From JBELMB01 sp042088665 (GTDB taxonomy: Bacteria; Pseudomonadota; Alphaproteobacteria; Rhodobacterales; Rhodobacteraceae): 43,678 bases of DNA. Under the pieces are notes generated by a model, which saw nothing but the letters and a program-made list of their open reading frames with translations, had not been told where the DNA came from and searched no databases. Made by a program: the position numbers and the translations under genes. The stretch covers positions 1 through 43,678 of the forward strand of contig JBELMB010000027.1 in NCBI GenBank assembly GCA_042088665.1. The letters are read 5' to 3'. Positions 17,053 through 25,252 of the stretch are shown piece after piece; the stretch's first letter is position 1, and each line of letters opens with the position of its first letter.

Positions 17053-18155
17053 GCGTGGAAGATGCGCGCTGGATGGCCGCGGCGCTGAGCCTCGGCCGGC
17101 GCGGTCTTGGTCAGGTCTGGCCCAATCCTGCTGTCGGGTGCATCCTCGTCAAAGACAGGCGCGTCGTCGGTCGTGGGTGGACCCAAACCGGCGGTCGTCC
17201 CCATGCCGAAACCGAAGCGCTGGCCATGGCTGGCGCACAGGCAGAGGGCGCTACGGCTTATGTCACTCTCGAACCCTGTGCACATCACGGTCAGACGCCA
17301 CCCTGCACGGAGGCGCTGATTGCAGCCAGGATTGCCCGCGTCGTAGCTCCCATTGCTGATAGTGATCCCCGGGTTGCGGGCACCGGCTTTGCGCAGTTGC
17401 GCGCCGCTGGGATCGAGGTGCAGGCGGGTGTGCTGGCACAGGATGCGCTGGAGGATCACGCTGGTTTCTTTTTGCGACTGGAGCAGGGGCGACCGAAACT
17501 TACCCTCAAGCTTGCGCTGTCGCTGGATGGGCGGATCGCCACGGCCACCGGGGAAAGCCAGTGGATCACGGGGCCCGCGGCCCGGCACGCGGTCCATGCG
17601 CTGCGTGCCTCGCATGACGCGACCCTCGTTGGAGGCGGCACAGCGCGCGCGGACAATCCGCGTCTTACGGCGCGCGGCTATGACCGGACGCGCCCCGAAG
17701 TGCGGATCGTCGCCACCCGGCACCTGGATGTGCCCCTGCTTGGGGATCTGGCCCGTACCGCCCATGACACCCCGGTCTGGCTGTGCCACGGGCCCGAGGC
17801 GGGCGCCGAAGTGCGCAAGGCGTGGGAAGGGCTTGGCGCAAAGCTGCTCCCCTGTTCCGTGGTCAGCGGGCGGCTGGGCCCGTTGGGGCTGCTGCAAGCC
17901 TTGGGGCAGGCAGGGCTGACGCGGGTCTTCTGTGAAGGGGGCGGGCAACTGGCGGCATCACTGCTGGCAGCCGACCTTGTGGACGAATTGCATGTGTTCA
18001 GCGCAGGCAAGGCGCTGGGCGCCGAAGGCATCCCGGGGATCGGTGCGTTAGGCGTCGATCGGTTGCGTGAAGCACCACAATTTTTGCTTGTGGATGTTCG
18101 TGTTTTGCAAGGGGATGTTCAGCACGTTTGGCGACGCGGCTCCGAGTCGAAATAA
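17049..18155 (+). CDS. ribD: Bifunctional riboflavin deaminase/reductase RibD
   Basis: RibD performs the second and third steps of riboflavin synthesis: deamination of the pyrimidinone, then NADPH-dependent reduction of the ribosyl side chain. It has 368 residues. The N-terminal deaminase domain shows the zinc site His52-Ala-Glu54 (PHAETEA) and Cys77/Cys86 (LEPCAHHGQTPPC). The C-terminal reductase domain begins around residue 150 (KLTLKLALSLDGRIAT) and contains VEGG-like VFCEGGGQLAASLL. The GTG start overlaps the nrdR stop. Its usual partner ribE is not next to it but lies about 4.8 kb away, beyond a minus-strand capsule operon. Confidence 0.96.
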   Translation: MSVEDARWMAAALSLGRRGLGQVWPNPAVGCILVKDRRVVGRGWTQTGGRPHAETEALAMAGAQAEGATAYVTLEPCAHHGQTPPCTEALIAARIARVVAPIADSDPRVAGTGFAQLRAAGIEVQAGVLAQDALEDHAGFFLRLEQGRPKLTLKLALSLDGRIATATGESQWITGPAARHAVHALRASHDATLVGGGTARADNPRLTARGYDRTRPEVRIVATRHLDVPLLGDLARTAHDTPVWLCHGPEAGAEVRKAWEGLGAKLLPCSVVSGRLGPLGLLQALGQAGLTRVFCEGGGQLAASLLAADLVDELHVFSAGKALGAEGIPGIGALGVDRLREAPQFLLVDVRVLQGDVQHVWRRGSESK

Positions 18156-18198
18156 GGTATGTATATCAAGTTTCTAAAGCCCATTTCGCCGGTGCAGC

Positions 18199-18214
18199 AT
18201 TAACCTTTGTTAAT
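18199..18214. repeat. Perfect inverted repeat ATTAAC-N4-GTTAAT
   Basis: ATTAAC (18199-18204) and GTTAAT (18209-18214) form a perfect 6-bp inverted repeat with a CTTT spacer. It lies in the short gap between the convergent ribD and kpsC genes and is followed by TGTGGGTAA, one base from a DnaA box. It resembles CtrA-type TTAA pairs but has a 6-base rather than 7-base spacing. It could be a protein site or a weak bidirectional terminator stem. Confidence 0.35.
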
Positions 18215-18277
18215 CTGTGGGTAAGTCTGAAAATAACTATTTCTCAACTGGATGGACTATTTCGGTCAATGGCCGCG

Positions 18278-20275
18278 TTAACCGCGCCACAGATGTGCAT
18301 GACTGGCCAAGGCTCCTTGCAGCTTTGACAGTGTTCGGTTGAACAATCCCGGGGTCGGGATCGGCCCGTTTCGAAGCCGGTCCACGATGACTTCGACGGG
18401 GCAGGCAGTCGCGGTGACAGGGTCGAAATAGCGCGGATAGTCGATCAGGGTGGCATGCACCAGCGCGGCTAGATCCGGGCGTGGCCCGGCATGGCGACGC
18501 GTCGGCACGGGCCCAAGATCGCGCGTCAGGCCCCAGCCGGCATAGAAGGGCACGCCCAGGGTCGTGACCCGGCAACCGCGCATGAGGGCTTCGAACCCTG
18601 TACCAGAGGTCATTGTCCAGACCTCTTCCACGTTTTCAAGCACTTCGGCGATACCAACCCGATCAAGCACAACATCCGCGAACCGCTCTGGCGCGGTCAC
18701 GGCCCCCTTGCGCAGACCGGCCTCCACGTCCGGATGTGGTTTCCAGAGGATAACGGCGTCGGGGTTCTCTTGCCGGGTCCGCTCCAGCAACGCGGCGTTT
18801 GATTGCATGTCAGGGCTGCCACGCAAGATGGCGGCGTCATCCTCAACCTGTCCGGGCACCAGAATACGTTTGCCGGGCGGGAGGCTGGGGATATCTCCGT
18901 CAAGGTTGTATTTGGACAACCCACCTTGCACCATCGTCTCGATCAGTCTGTGGGTACGTGCGATTTGGTCAGGTCGCATCGCACCAGCCCTGTGGGCAAT
19001 CAACTGTTCGAGGCGCGATGCGGTCACCGGATCAAAGTGAATCCCCGCCGGATCCAGCACAAGCGACAGCGGTGGCACCAAAGTCGCCCCCAAACCGCGC
19101 GATCTGAGGAAGCCATCCTCCAGATGGATGGCCCCGGCGTTGGCATGGTTCGCCCAGACCATGTGGCGGCGCCCTGTTTGCCGGGCGAGGACCGTGGCCT
19201 TGTCCACATCATCTTCGAAGCGCACACCTTTGTGCTGGCCAAAGAATTTTTGCAGCAGCGGCCTTTTCCACAAGCGTGCACCGGAGGCAACCCAGCCTTT
19301 GTGATCTTCGCGCCAGGCGCGGGTTTGTGCCTCCAGTGCGCCCAGTACGTCTTCCAATGCGCAGCCCCGCGCCCGGTAAGGGTCGAACCACAGGGGGTAG
19401 AGGATCATCGCAGCGGCAAAGAGTTGCGCCCGGGTGAGGTTACGTCCGCGCCGCGCCAACACGTGCTCGTCTTCGCTCAGGCCCCAACCGGCGTAGAAGG
19501 GCATGCCGAAGACCCGGGGTTTGTGCCCCGCGAGGATCGCCTCGAACCCCATTTGCGACGAGAGTGTGTAGACCTGCGTCGCGCCCTCCAGCAGGGTCCA
19601 CGGCGAGGCGGGGCCGTCATAGATCGACACGGGTCCCTGAATATCGTCGTCCCGGAAATGTCCTTCGCGGTGGCCAGCGCTGGTTTCGGGATGCGTCTTC
19701 AGCACGATGCGCGCACCGGGGTTTTCTTCGCGGGCGACGAACAGCATTTCGAGGAACCGCGAGCGGTCGCCGTCAGAGGCGCGCACGGAGGCGTCGCCAC
19801 GGGTCTGGTCAACCACCAGCACATAGCCGGGGGCGGGCCCCTCTGCGTCGATCTGTGTGGCGCTGTACTTGCTGAGGTGAGCGTCGCGCATCCGCGCGAT
19901 GGCACCGCGCGCGCGTTCCATCAGGGCGTGGTCGTCGAGTGGATGGTCCTTCAGCAGGCGTTCCAGATCCGATGCCCTGCGCCCGTCGAAATGCACCCCG
20001 GTATGGTCGACCAGCAGTCCAATGGGGGGCTCACCCACCCGTCCGGGTTTGAGCGACCGCAGGAAGGCGTCCTCGATGCGCACCAAGGGCACCTTTTGGC
20101 GCGCCGCCATGGCCTCGCCGCGGTGAGCATATGGCGACTGGCCCCAGACCCCCACGAGATCATCCGGTCCCGGTCGTCCAAGGCGCAGCTTGTAGCCGCC
20201 CGAGGCAAGGATCGCGCGCAGGCGCGGCTGGCGCAGAAACCCGGCATTGTAGACAAAAAGACGCCGGGGAGACAT
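18278..20275 (-). CDS. kpsC: Capsule polysaccharide protein KpsC (beta-Kdo transferase)
   Basis: KpsC-type enzymes build, with KpsS, the poly-Kdo linker on lipid acceptors for ABC-transporter-dependent capsules, at the cytoplasmic face of the inner membrane. It has 665 residues from the ATG at 20275-20273 (MSPRRLFVYNAGFLRQP), with CAGGAG about 12 bases upstream. Two related halves are visible, each with an RxEDxFLRS-like motif (RIEDAFLRSLKPG; HLEDGFLRSRGLG), a KTHPE/KPHPD motif (VLKTHPETSAG; LWKPHPDVEAG) and a PFYAGWGLT/S motif (GMPFYAGWGLSED; GVPFYAGWGLTRD). This fits the dual transferase domains of the family. It is the last gene of a minus-strand kpsS-export-kpsC operon. Confidence 0.94.
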   Translation of the reverse strand: MSPRRLFVYNAGFLRQPRLRAILASGGYKLRLGRPGPDDLVGVWGQSPYAHRGEAMAARQKVPLVRIEDAFLRSLKPGRVGEPPIGLLVDHTGVHFDGRRASDLERLLKDHPLDDHALMERARGAIARMRDAHLSKYSATQIDAEGPAPGYVLVVDQTRGDASVRASDGDRSRFLEMLFVAREENPGARIVLKTHPETSAGHREGHFRDDDIQGPVSIYDGPASPWTLLEGATQVYTLSSQMGFEAILAGHKPRVFGMPFYAGWGLSEDEHVLARRGRNLTRAQLFAAAMILYPLWFDPYRARGCALEDVLGALEAQTRAWREDHKGWVASGARLWKRPLLQKFFGQHKGVRFEDDVDKATVLARQTGRRHMVWANHANAGAIHLEDGFLRSRGLGATLVPPLSLVLDPAGIHFDPVTASRLEQLIAHRAGAMRPDQIARTHRLIETMVQGGLSKYNLDGDIPSLPPGKRILVPGQVEDDAAILRGSPDMQSNAALLERTRQENPDAVILWKPHPDVEAGLRKGAVTAPERFADVVLDRVGIAEVLENVEEVWTMTSGTGFEALMRGCRVTTLGVPFYAGWGLTRDLGPVPTRRHAGPRPDLAALVHATLIDYPRYFDPVTATACPVEVIVDRLRNGPIPTPGLFNRTLSKLQGALASHAHLWRG

Positions 20276-20313
20276 GTCCCCGGCGCGCTCCTGTCCCTCG
20301 GAGTCCTGTGTGA

Positions 20314-21465
20314 TCAGCCGCCCGTTCCGGTCAGCGAATCCGCGATCCCGGTCAGTGTGCCCACTGTGCCCAGCGACCCCGTCAGAGAGGCGATTGTCTT
20401 GTCCCATTGCACGTATGGTGCCTCCGTCACGTAGAGCGTGTCCTGGTCGCGGATCACGAAATCCCTCGCCATGAACATGCCGTTCGGTTCCGTCAGATCA
20501 AGGACGTAGACAAGACGTTGCGCCCCAATCAGGTCTTCGCGGCCCAGAACCTGGTTGGCAATTGCCGCCGGCTCATTGCGGAAGACAAAGACACCTGTCG
20601 GGTCCGCAGTGGCGGAGACGAGGCCGCCCACCGTGGCGATGGCCTCGACCGCAGAGATGCTTTGTGCCTCGAAGGGCACGCGCGACTGTGTGCCGGTCGC
20701 GCCAAGCGCGGTAAAGGCGCGGGTGTCTTCCTCGACGAGGATCCGGTCGCCGCCGCGCAGGGCAATGTCAAAGTCGGGATGCTTGAACAGGTCCTGGAAC
20801 CAGATGGTTTCCGACCGGCTGCCCCGGATCACCTTGATCTGGGCAATCTCCGGTTCGATGGTGATGCCGCCGGCGCGTGCGACCATGGCCGAAAGCGTCC
20901 GGGTGGGGCGTTCGATGGCAAAGACGCCCTGACCGCCGACCGCGCCCACGAGGCTCACGGTGGACCCGTCACCGGCCACGCGGCGCACCTGCACCTGCGG
21001 ATCCGGTGTCTGGTCTTCGAGACGGTTGGTGATGATCTGGCGCACGCGTTCAGGTGTGTTGCCTGCCGCGCGGATGCGACCCGCGTAGGGCACAAAGATG
21101 AAGCCCGCGCCATCCACCTGCACTTCTTCGAGCAGGGTGGAGTTCGAGGTCTCCGGCGCCAGCAGGCCGTCGTCGACGTTTTCCCAGATCGTCAGTCCCA
21201 GCGTATCGCCGGGTTGAATGGTGTCGGATCCGAGGACCGAGGCGTTCTTGAACTCCTCGGAGAACCCGAGCGCAGGCACCACCGCAGTGGCCCGCGTGAC
21301 GCGATCGTTCACAGAGACGATGAAGGCATCCCCTTCGCGTTGCACCGAACCTGCAAAGATTTCACGTTTGTTTGGACCCACGCGGGGTAGGCCGCAGGAT
21401 GCCACAAAGGACACCGCGACCAGAAGGGCGACAGACCGCGCCCAACGGGAGGGGGAGTGTTTCAC
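20314..21465 (-). CDS. Polysaccharide export lipoprotein (Wza/KpsD-type OPX)
   Basis: This outer-membrane polysaccharide export protein forms the exit channel for capsule. The 383-residue precursor has a lipoprotein signal: basic start, hydrophobic core and lipobox VASC with lipidation at the Cys of SCGLPRVG. A poly_export domain follows (DTIQPGDTLGLTIWENVDDGLL through FVPYAGRIRAAG), then two SLBB-like segments (VSLVGAVGGQGVFAI... and the region holding GGDRILVEEDTRAFTALG). The gene lies 38 bp upstream of kpsC and 94 bp downstream of kpsS on the same strand. The inner-membrane ABC transporter and KpsE-type partners are not in the window and must be elsewhere. Confidence 0.9.
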   Translation of the reverse strand: MKHSPSRWARSVALLVAVSFVASCGLPRVGPNKREIFAGSVQREGDAFIVSVNDRVTRATAVVPALGFSEEFKNASVLGSDTIQPGDTLGLTIWENVDDGLLAPETSNSTLLEEVQVDGAGFIFVPYAGRIRAAGNTPERVRQIITNRLEDQTPDPQVQVRRVAGDGSTVSLVGAVGGQGVFAIERPTRTLSAMVARAGGITIEPEIAQIKVIRGSRSETIWFQDLFKHPDFDIALRGGDRILVEEDTRAFTALGATGTQSRVPFEAQSISAVEAIATVGGLVSATADPTGVFVFRNEPAAIANQVLGREDLIGAQRLVYVLDLTEPNGMFMARDFVIRDQDTLYVTEAPYVQWDKTIASLTGSLGTVGTLTGIADSLTGTGG

Positions 21466-21524
21466 TGCTCGGTCTCCTCGACCTATGTATTCTGCCTCAA
21501 GTTTTTTGTTTAACGTACCGGATC

Positions 21525-21533
21525 TGTGGATAA
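21525..21533. promoter_or_regulatory. Exact DnaA-box 9-mer between kpsS and the export gene
   Basis: TGTGGATAA, the exact complement of TTATCCACA, lies in the 94-bp gap between kpsS and the export lipoprotein gene, about 60 bp upstream of the latter's start codon. A near-match (CTATCCACA, 22886-22894) lies before kpsS. A single 9-mer may be chance. Confidence 0.3.
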
Positions 21534-21559
21534 AACGCCAGTACTAGGGGTGGTGTCGT

Positions 21560-22852
21560 TCAGCGCACCACACGCAACTGTTGCCTCGGGGCCGCGGTGC
21601 CATGTTCCAGCGCGTCATAGGGATCGTCGGATGCCAGCATCATGTCGACGACCTGTCGCAGCAATTGGCGACGCCCGCGGGCGGAATAGAAACCGCCGGG
21701 CAGTTGTGATGTCTCCAGCAGGTAGCGCCGGTAGTCCTGGTAGGCCTTGTTGTCGGGGCGCGACGGCATGGCAAAGAAGTCCGGCAGGGACTGGGTGGAG
21801 ACGAACTCTGGCTTGGCATAGACCGCGTCGCCAAAGACCTTGAGGGGAATGCCCCGCCACAGCACCTGCTGCGCCGCGGTGGAATTGACGGTCACGGCCG
21901 TGCGTGCATCGTTGAGCAGCTGCGCAAGCTTGCCGCCCCGCACGAAATGCACGCGGTCCCGGACACCATGACGATTGGCAGAGTCGCGAATGGACCGGCG
22001 CAGACCCGCGCGACCGTCTTCAAGGGGATGCGCCTTGAACACGAGGTGATGGTGCCCCGGCGCGCCTTCGGCAAAGCCCGAAATCAGCAGGTCGACAAAC
22101 TCGCCTTGTGTGGCGAAGGGGGAATGCTTCTGAAAGCTGGAGTCATGCTCTAGCTGCATCAGCGCGAGGTGATAGGGAAAGCCGCCCATGCGGATGCGGG
22201 CGGTGGCCAGCACCCGGTCCATCCAGCTCAGCGGCATCAGCAACAGGCGCTGGAGATAAAGCAGGAATTCCTGGAAGACGGTCAGCGACCGGTGGGGTTG
22301 AAAGTTGCGGTAGTCGCCGTTCCGGAACATCACGAACCAATGGTAGAGCGCGCCATAAAAGATGTGCTGCCGCATGTCACCCCAATGGCCCGGGGGCAGG
22401 GGGGCTTCCATGTCCGACAGCTCCAGCGCGCGGCGCATGTCGTCGACGCTCATCTTCATCAGGCGCGAATGCCCGTTGGCACCGCCGCGTTCATAAGTGA
22501 CCCAGTAGGGCCGCATGTAGCCCTCTTCGAAGACATGAACACGCAGGCCCCGGGCCCTCGCCTCTTCGACGGCTTCGGCGTGGATGTGGCGGACGTCCCC
22601 ATAGAGCACCAGATCGGTCACTTGCCGTTCCACGAGCAGGTTCGAGAACCAGCCGCGCCACGCGTCCTGTGTGCCGCGATAGGGCAGATAGCTGCGCGGG
22701 TGAAACCAGAACGCGCGGTCGCCCGCGTTAAAGCCCACGCGCCAGACCTTCGCCCTGGTCTTGCGCAGCATTGCGCCCAGACGGTGAAAGAAAGGACCGT
22801 GTGGTCCTTGCAGGAAAAGAAAGACGCGTGTGTCGCCGGTTGCCTTGCCCAT
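21560..22852 (-). CDS. kpsS: Capsule polysaccharide protein KpsS (beta-Kdo transferase)
   Basis: KpsS starts the poly-Kdo linker of group 2-type capsules, adding the first Kdo to the lipid anchor. The protein has 430 residues and begins MGKATGDTRVFLFLQGPHGPFFHRLG, the typical FLQGP start. Further family features are VFEEGYMRPYWVTYERGG, LVFKAHPLEDGR and VTVNSTAAQQVLWRGIPLKVFGDAVY (sugar-nucleotide-binding half). It is the promoter-proximal gene of the kpsS-export-kpsC operon, divergent from ribE with 114 bp between the starts. With kpsC it implies a capsule or similar surface polysaccharide exported by an ABC-type system. Confidence 0.93.
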   Translation of the reverse strand: MGKATGDTRVFLFLQGPHGPFFHRLGAMLRKTRAKVWRVGFNAGDRAFWFHPRSYLPYRGTQDAWRGWFSNLLVERQVTDLVLYGDVRHIHAEAVEEARARGLRVHVFEEGYMRPYWVTYERGGANGHSRLMKMSVDDMRRALELSDMEAPLPPGHWGDMRQHIFYGALYHWFVMFRNGDYRNFQPHRSLTVFQEFLLYLQRLLLMPLSWMDRVLATARIRMGGFPYHLALMQLEHDSSFQKHSPFATQGEFVDLLISGFAEGAPGHHHLVFKAHPLEDGRAGLRRSIRDSANRHGVRDRVHFVRGGKLAQLLNDARTAVTVNSTAAQQVLWRGIPLKVFGDAVYAKPEFVSTQSLPDFFAMPSRPDNKAYQDYRRYLLETSQLPGGFYSARGRRQLLRQVVDMMLASDDPYDALEHGTAAPRQQLRVVR

Positions 22853-22966
22853 GGTGCCCGATTATGTCTCTGGTTTGTTAACACACTATCCACAAATCCC
22901 GGCGGAATTAAGGCCGGGTCGCGGGGGTGTTAGCGGGCATCGGGTGGTCAGCAAAAGGGGAAAGCC
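22853..22966. promoter_or_regulatory. Divergent promoter region kpsS/ribE
   Basis: This 114-bp gap separates the divergent kpsS and ribE starts and must contain promoters for both. A GTTAAC hexamer and the near-DnaA box CTATCCACA (22886-22894) lie in its AT-richer middle. No -35/-10 pair was clear enough to assign. AAAAGGGGAAAG before 22967 is the ribE ribosome site. No FMN riboswitch is present. Confidence 0.5.
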
Positions 22967-23563
22967 ATGTTCACCGGCATCATAACGGACGTGGGCACGG
23001 TCCAGCACCTGGAGCGTCGCGGCGATCTGCGCGCCCGGATCGGGACCGGATACGACACCAGCGGCATCGACATGGGGGCCTCTATCGCCTGTGATGGCGT
23101 CTGTCTGACGGTCGTGGGACTGGGGTCTGACTGGTTCGACGTCGACATCAGCGCCGAGACCGTTTCCAAGACCAGCATCGGCGGCAACACCGGTTGGGTC
23201 GAGCACAAGCGGCTGAACCTTGAACGCGCGTTGAAGGTAGGGGACGAACTGGGCGGTCACATCGTGTCGGGTCACGTGGATGGCGTGGCAGAGGTCGTCT
23301 CTGTCACCGACGAAGGAGACAGCACGCGGGTTGTCCTCGACGCCCCCGAGGTGCTGGCGAAATTCATTGCACCCAAGGGCTCGGTGGCGCTGAACGGCAC
23401 CTCGCTGACCGTGAACGAAGTCGAAGGCACGCGGTTCGGGATCAACTTTATCCCGCATACCAAGCAGGTGACCACATGGGGCGATGTGGCGGTGGGCGAC
23501 CGCGTGAACCTGGAGATCGACACTTTGGCGCGCTACGTGGCGCGCCTGCAGGAGTGGGGGTGA
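22967..23563 (+). CDS. ribE: Riboflavin synthase, alpha chain
   Basis: The enzyme dismutates two molecules of 6,7-dimethyl-8-ribityllumazine to riboflavin. The 198-residue protein is full length and shows the internal duplication of the family: an N-terminal lobe starting MFTGIITDVGTVQHLE with ACDGVCLTVV, and a C-terminal lobe starting GHIVSGHVDGVAEV with LNGTSLTVNEVEG. Position relative to ribD (17049-18155) suggests an ancestral ribD-ribE pair that was later split by the capsule operon. It ends convergently with soxT. Confidence 0.96.
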   Translation: MFTGIITDVGTVQHLERRGDLRARIGTGYDTSGIDMGASIACDGVCLTVVGLGSDWFDVDISAETVSKTSIGGNTGWVEHKRLNLERALKVGDELGGHIVSGHVDGVAEVVSVTDEGDSTRVVLDAPEVLAKFIAPKGSVALNGTSLTVNEVEGTRFGINFIPHTKQVTTWGDVAVGDRVNLEIDTLARYVARLQEWG

Positions 23564-23606
23564 GCCTGTCGCGGGGCGCAATGGCGCTCCGCTGAGGTCT
23601 TGTTGT

Positions 23607-23625
23607 CCCCGGTCCTTCGCCGGGG
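23607..23625 (+). terminator. Hairpin after ribE
   Basis: A 6-bp GC stem, CCCCGG (23607-23612) with CCGGGG (23620-23625), loop of seven, 44 bp after the ribE stop. No T run follows, so it is a weak terminator candidate. Confidence 0.35.
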
Positions 23626-23709
23626 TGCGCCCGCTGGCCATTGCCCGGTAAAATGCCGGTGAAGACCCGTTGCTTGAATCTGTAAGCGAACGACAGCCAA
23701 AGAAGATGC

Positions 23710-23729
23710 GCTCGGCCACGGGGCCGAGC
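23710..23729 (-). terminator. Hairpin terminator of the soxS-soxR-soxT operon
   Basis: A perfect 8-bp stem GCTCGGCC / GGCCGAGC with a 4-base loop lies immediately downstream of the soxT stop when read on the minus strand. It is followed by a T-rich tract (GCATCTTCTTT). Confidence 0.55.
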
Positions 23730-23731
23730 CC

Positions 23732-24790
23732 TCATTCTGCGGGCTGAAAGCCCATGATCAACTGGCGCAGGCCCAAAGCCGCGCCGGCAAAGATCGCGGC
23801 GAAGGTGACCGGGGCGGAAATCGCCAGTACGGAAAAAGCCGACAAGCCCTGCCCGATGGAACATCCCAGCGCAAGGACCGCGCCTGCGCCCATCAGGGCC
23901 GCGCCAAAGATCTGTCTGCGCAATTCGCGCGGGTCCTCGCAGGCTTCCCAGCGGAAATGCCCCTTGATCAGTGAGCCGATAAAGGCCCCGCCCCACACAC
24001 CCGCGACCGAGCCCACTGCAAACGTCAAGGGGCGCGCAGAACCGGTCATCCACCACAGGATCGATTCCCCGAGCGGTGCGGCGAAACTGTGCGAGACGAT
24101 CGGCAATGCTTCGAAGCCTTCGCGGGCCACCCACGCCGTGCCTGCCCAGGCCAGCACCACGGCGGCGGCCACCACGGCAGACCAGGCGACGTGCTGTGGT
24201 CGTTCCCAAAGCGGGCGCGATGCACCGGCGCAAAGGGTGATCAGCGCGCCGATCAATATCCCCACCACGGGCATCGGCGCGCCGGAGAAGGCCGCGACCT
24301 GATGTGCGATACCGGGCGCAATGTCGGTGGTGACGTCCGACTGCGGGAACAAGGCGTCGCGCAAGGGCGCCAGCGGACCGGACAGGACGACATAGGTCGA
24401 CACACCCATGACCAACACGATGACAAAGCTGCGCAGGTCGCCGCCGCCCAATCGCGCAATGGCGCCATAGCCACAGGTGCCGCACAGCGCCATGCCATAG
24501 CCAAAGATCAATCCGCCGAGGATCGAGGCCATCGGCATCCATCGGATCGACAGGTAGTAGGTGCCTGTATCGTCCAGCGCGCCAGAGGCCATCAGGGCAA
24601 AACTGCCCATCACGGCCAGACCGATTGCCAGCCCCCACATGCGCAAGCGCACCGTTGACGCGCCATAAAGCGCATCCTCGATGGCACCGAGGGTGCAAAA
24701 GCGTCCCAATCGCGCTGCAAGCCCCAGAAGCAGACCGCTTCCAAGGCCGATCAAGGCCACCAGATGGTGTTCCGAAACATATTCGAGCAT
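23732..24790 (-). CDS. soxT: YeeE/YedE-family sulfur transporter (SoxT-like)
   Basis: An integral membrane protein of 352 residues with about nine or ten hydrophobic helices. Two pseudo-symmetric signature segments contain cysteines: LAARLGRFCTLGAIEDAL (near residue 32) with GYGMALCGTCGYGAIARLGGG (near residue 105), and a late GAGAVLALGCSIGQGLSAFSVL (near residue 305). Proteins of this family move thiosulfate or related sulfur compounds; relatives encoded beside soxR are called SoxT. It follows soxS and soxR on the minus strand, the usual place for soxT. The transported species (thiosulfate inward or sulfur compounds between compartments) cannot be read from sequence. Confidence 0.82.
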   Translation of the reverse strand: MLEYVSEHHLVALIGLGSGLLLGLAARLGRFCTLGAIEDALYGASTVRLRMWGLAIGLAVMGSFALMASGALDDTGTYYLSIRWMPMASILGGLIFGYGMALCGTCGYGAIARLGGGDLRSFVIVLVMGVSTYVVLSGPLAPLRDALFPQSDVTTDIAPGIAHQVAAFSGAPMPVVGILIGALITLCAGASRPLWERPQHVAWSAVVAAAVVLAWAGTAWVAREGFEALPIVSHSFAAPLGESILWWMTGSARPLTFAVGSVAGVWGGAFIGSLIKGHFRWEACEDPRELRRQIFGAALMGAGAVLALGCSIGQGLSAFSVLAISAPVTFAAIFAGAALGLRQLIMGFQPAE

Positions 24791-24891
24791 GCCAAGCCCT
24801 CCTCCTGACCCGACTTACCCCTACGGGCGTTCAGTATGTGCGCGGTATCAGGTTAAGGCAAGCTTGCTGGCGGCGCAGTTTGGTCGCAGGT

Positions 24892-25233
24892 TCAGGCGTC
24901 GTCGTCGCGGCAAAACAGATCGTAGACGCATTCAAGCATCTTGCGCGGCCGGTCGTCCGCCAGACGGTAGTATATCGCCTTGCCGTCGCGCCGGGGCACA
25001 ACCAACCCTTCGAGCCGCAAGCGCGAGAGTTGCTGGCTGACCGCGGCCTGCCGGGAAGACAGCAGATCTTCGAGTTCCGTGACCGATTTCTCGCCACTTA
25101 CGAGGTGGCACAGGATCATGAGCCGACCCTCGTGGCTTATGGCCTTCAGAAAGGCAGAGGCCGTCGTCGCCTTGCCAACGATCGCGTCGAGCTCTTCGTC
25201 GCTGAGGTCATCCTTGAGAATGGGGAGCGCCAT
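24892..25233 (-). CDS. soxR: ArsR-family sulfur-responsive repressor SoxR
   Basis: A 113-residue ArsR/SmtB winged-helix repressor of the sox genes, starting MALPILKDDLSDEELDAIVG. The recognition helix is in SSRQAAVSQQLSRLRLEGLV (residues 59-78), followed by the wing RRDGKAIYYRL. Cysteines are Cys42, Cys102 and Cys108. Cys42 and Cys108 match the spacing of Cys41 and Cys107 of the persulfide sensor SqrR of Rhodobacter capsulatus, which forms a tetrasulfide cross-link, so a reactive-sulfur switch is likely. In related bacteria SoxR binds the soxS-soxV and soxW-soxX gaps; candidate sites are seen in both here. It lies 19 bp after soxS. It is unrelated to the redox-sensing SoxR of enterobacteria. 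Confidence 0.92.
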   Translation of the reverse strand: MALPILKDDLSDEELDAIVGKATTASAFLKAISHEGRLMILCHLVSGEKSVTELEDLLSSRQAAVSQQLSRLRLEGLVVPRRDGKAIYYRLADDRPRKMLECVYDLFCRDDDA

Positions 25234-25252
25234 TGTCTGTCCTGCCAGTACC

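Noticed and set aside
18803..20434. Long plus-strand open frame opposite kpsC
   Set aside because: It is a shadow of the high-GC third-position pattern of kpsC. Its translation is low in hydrophobic order and shows no family.
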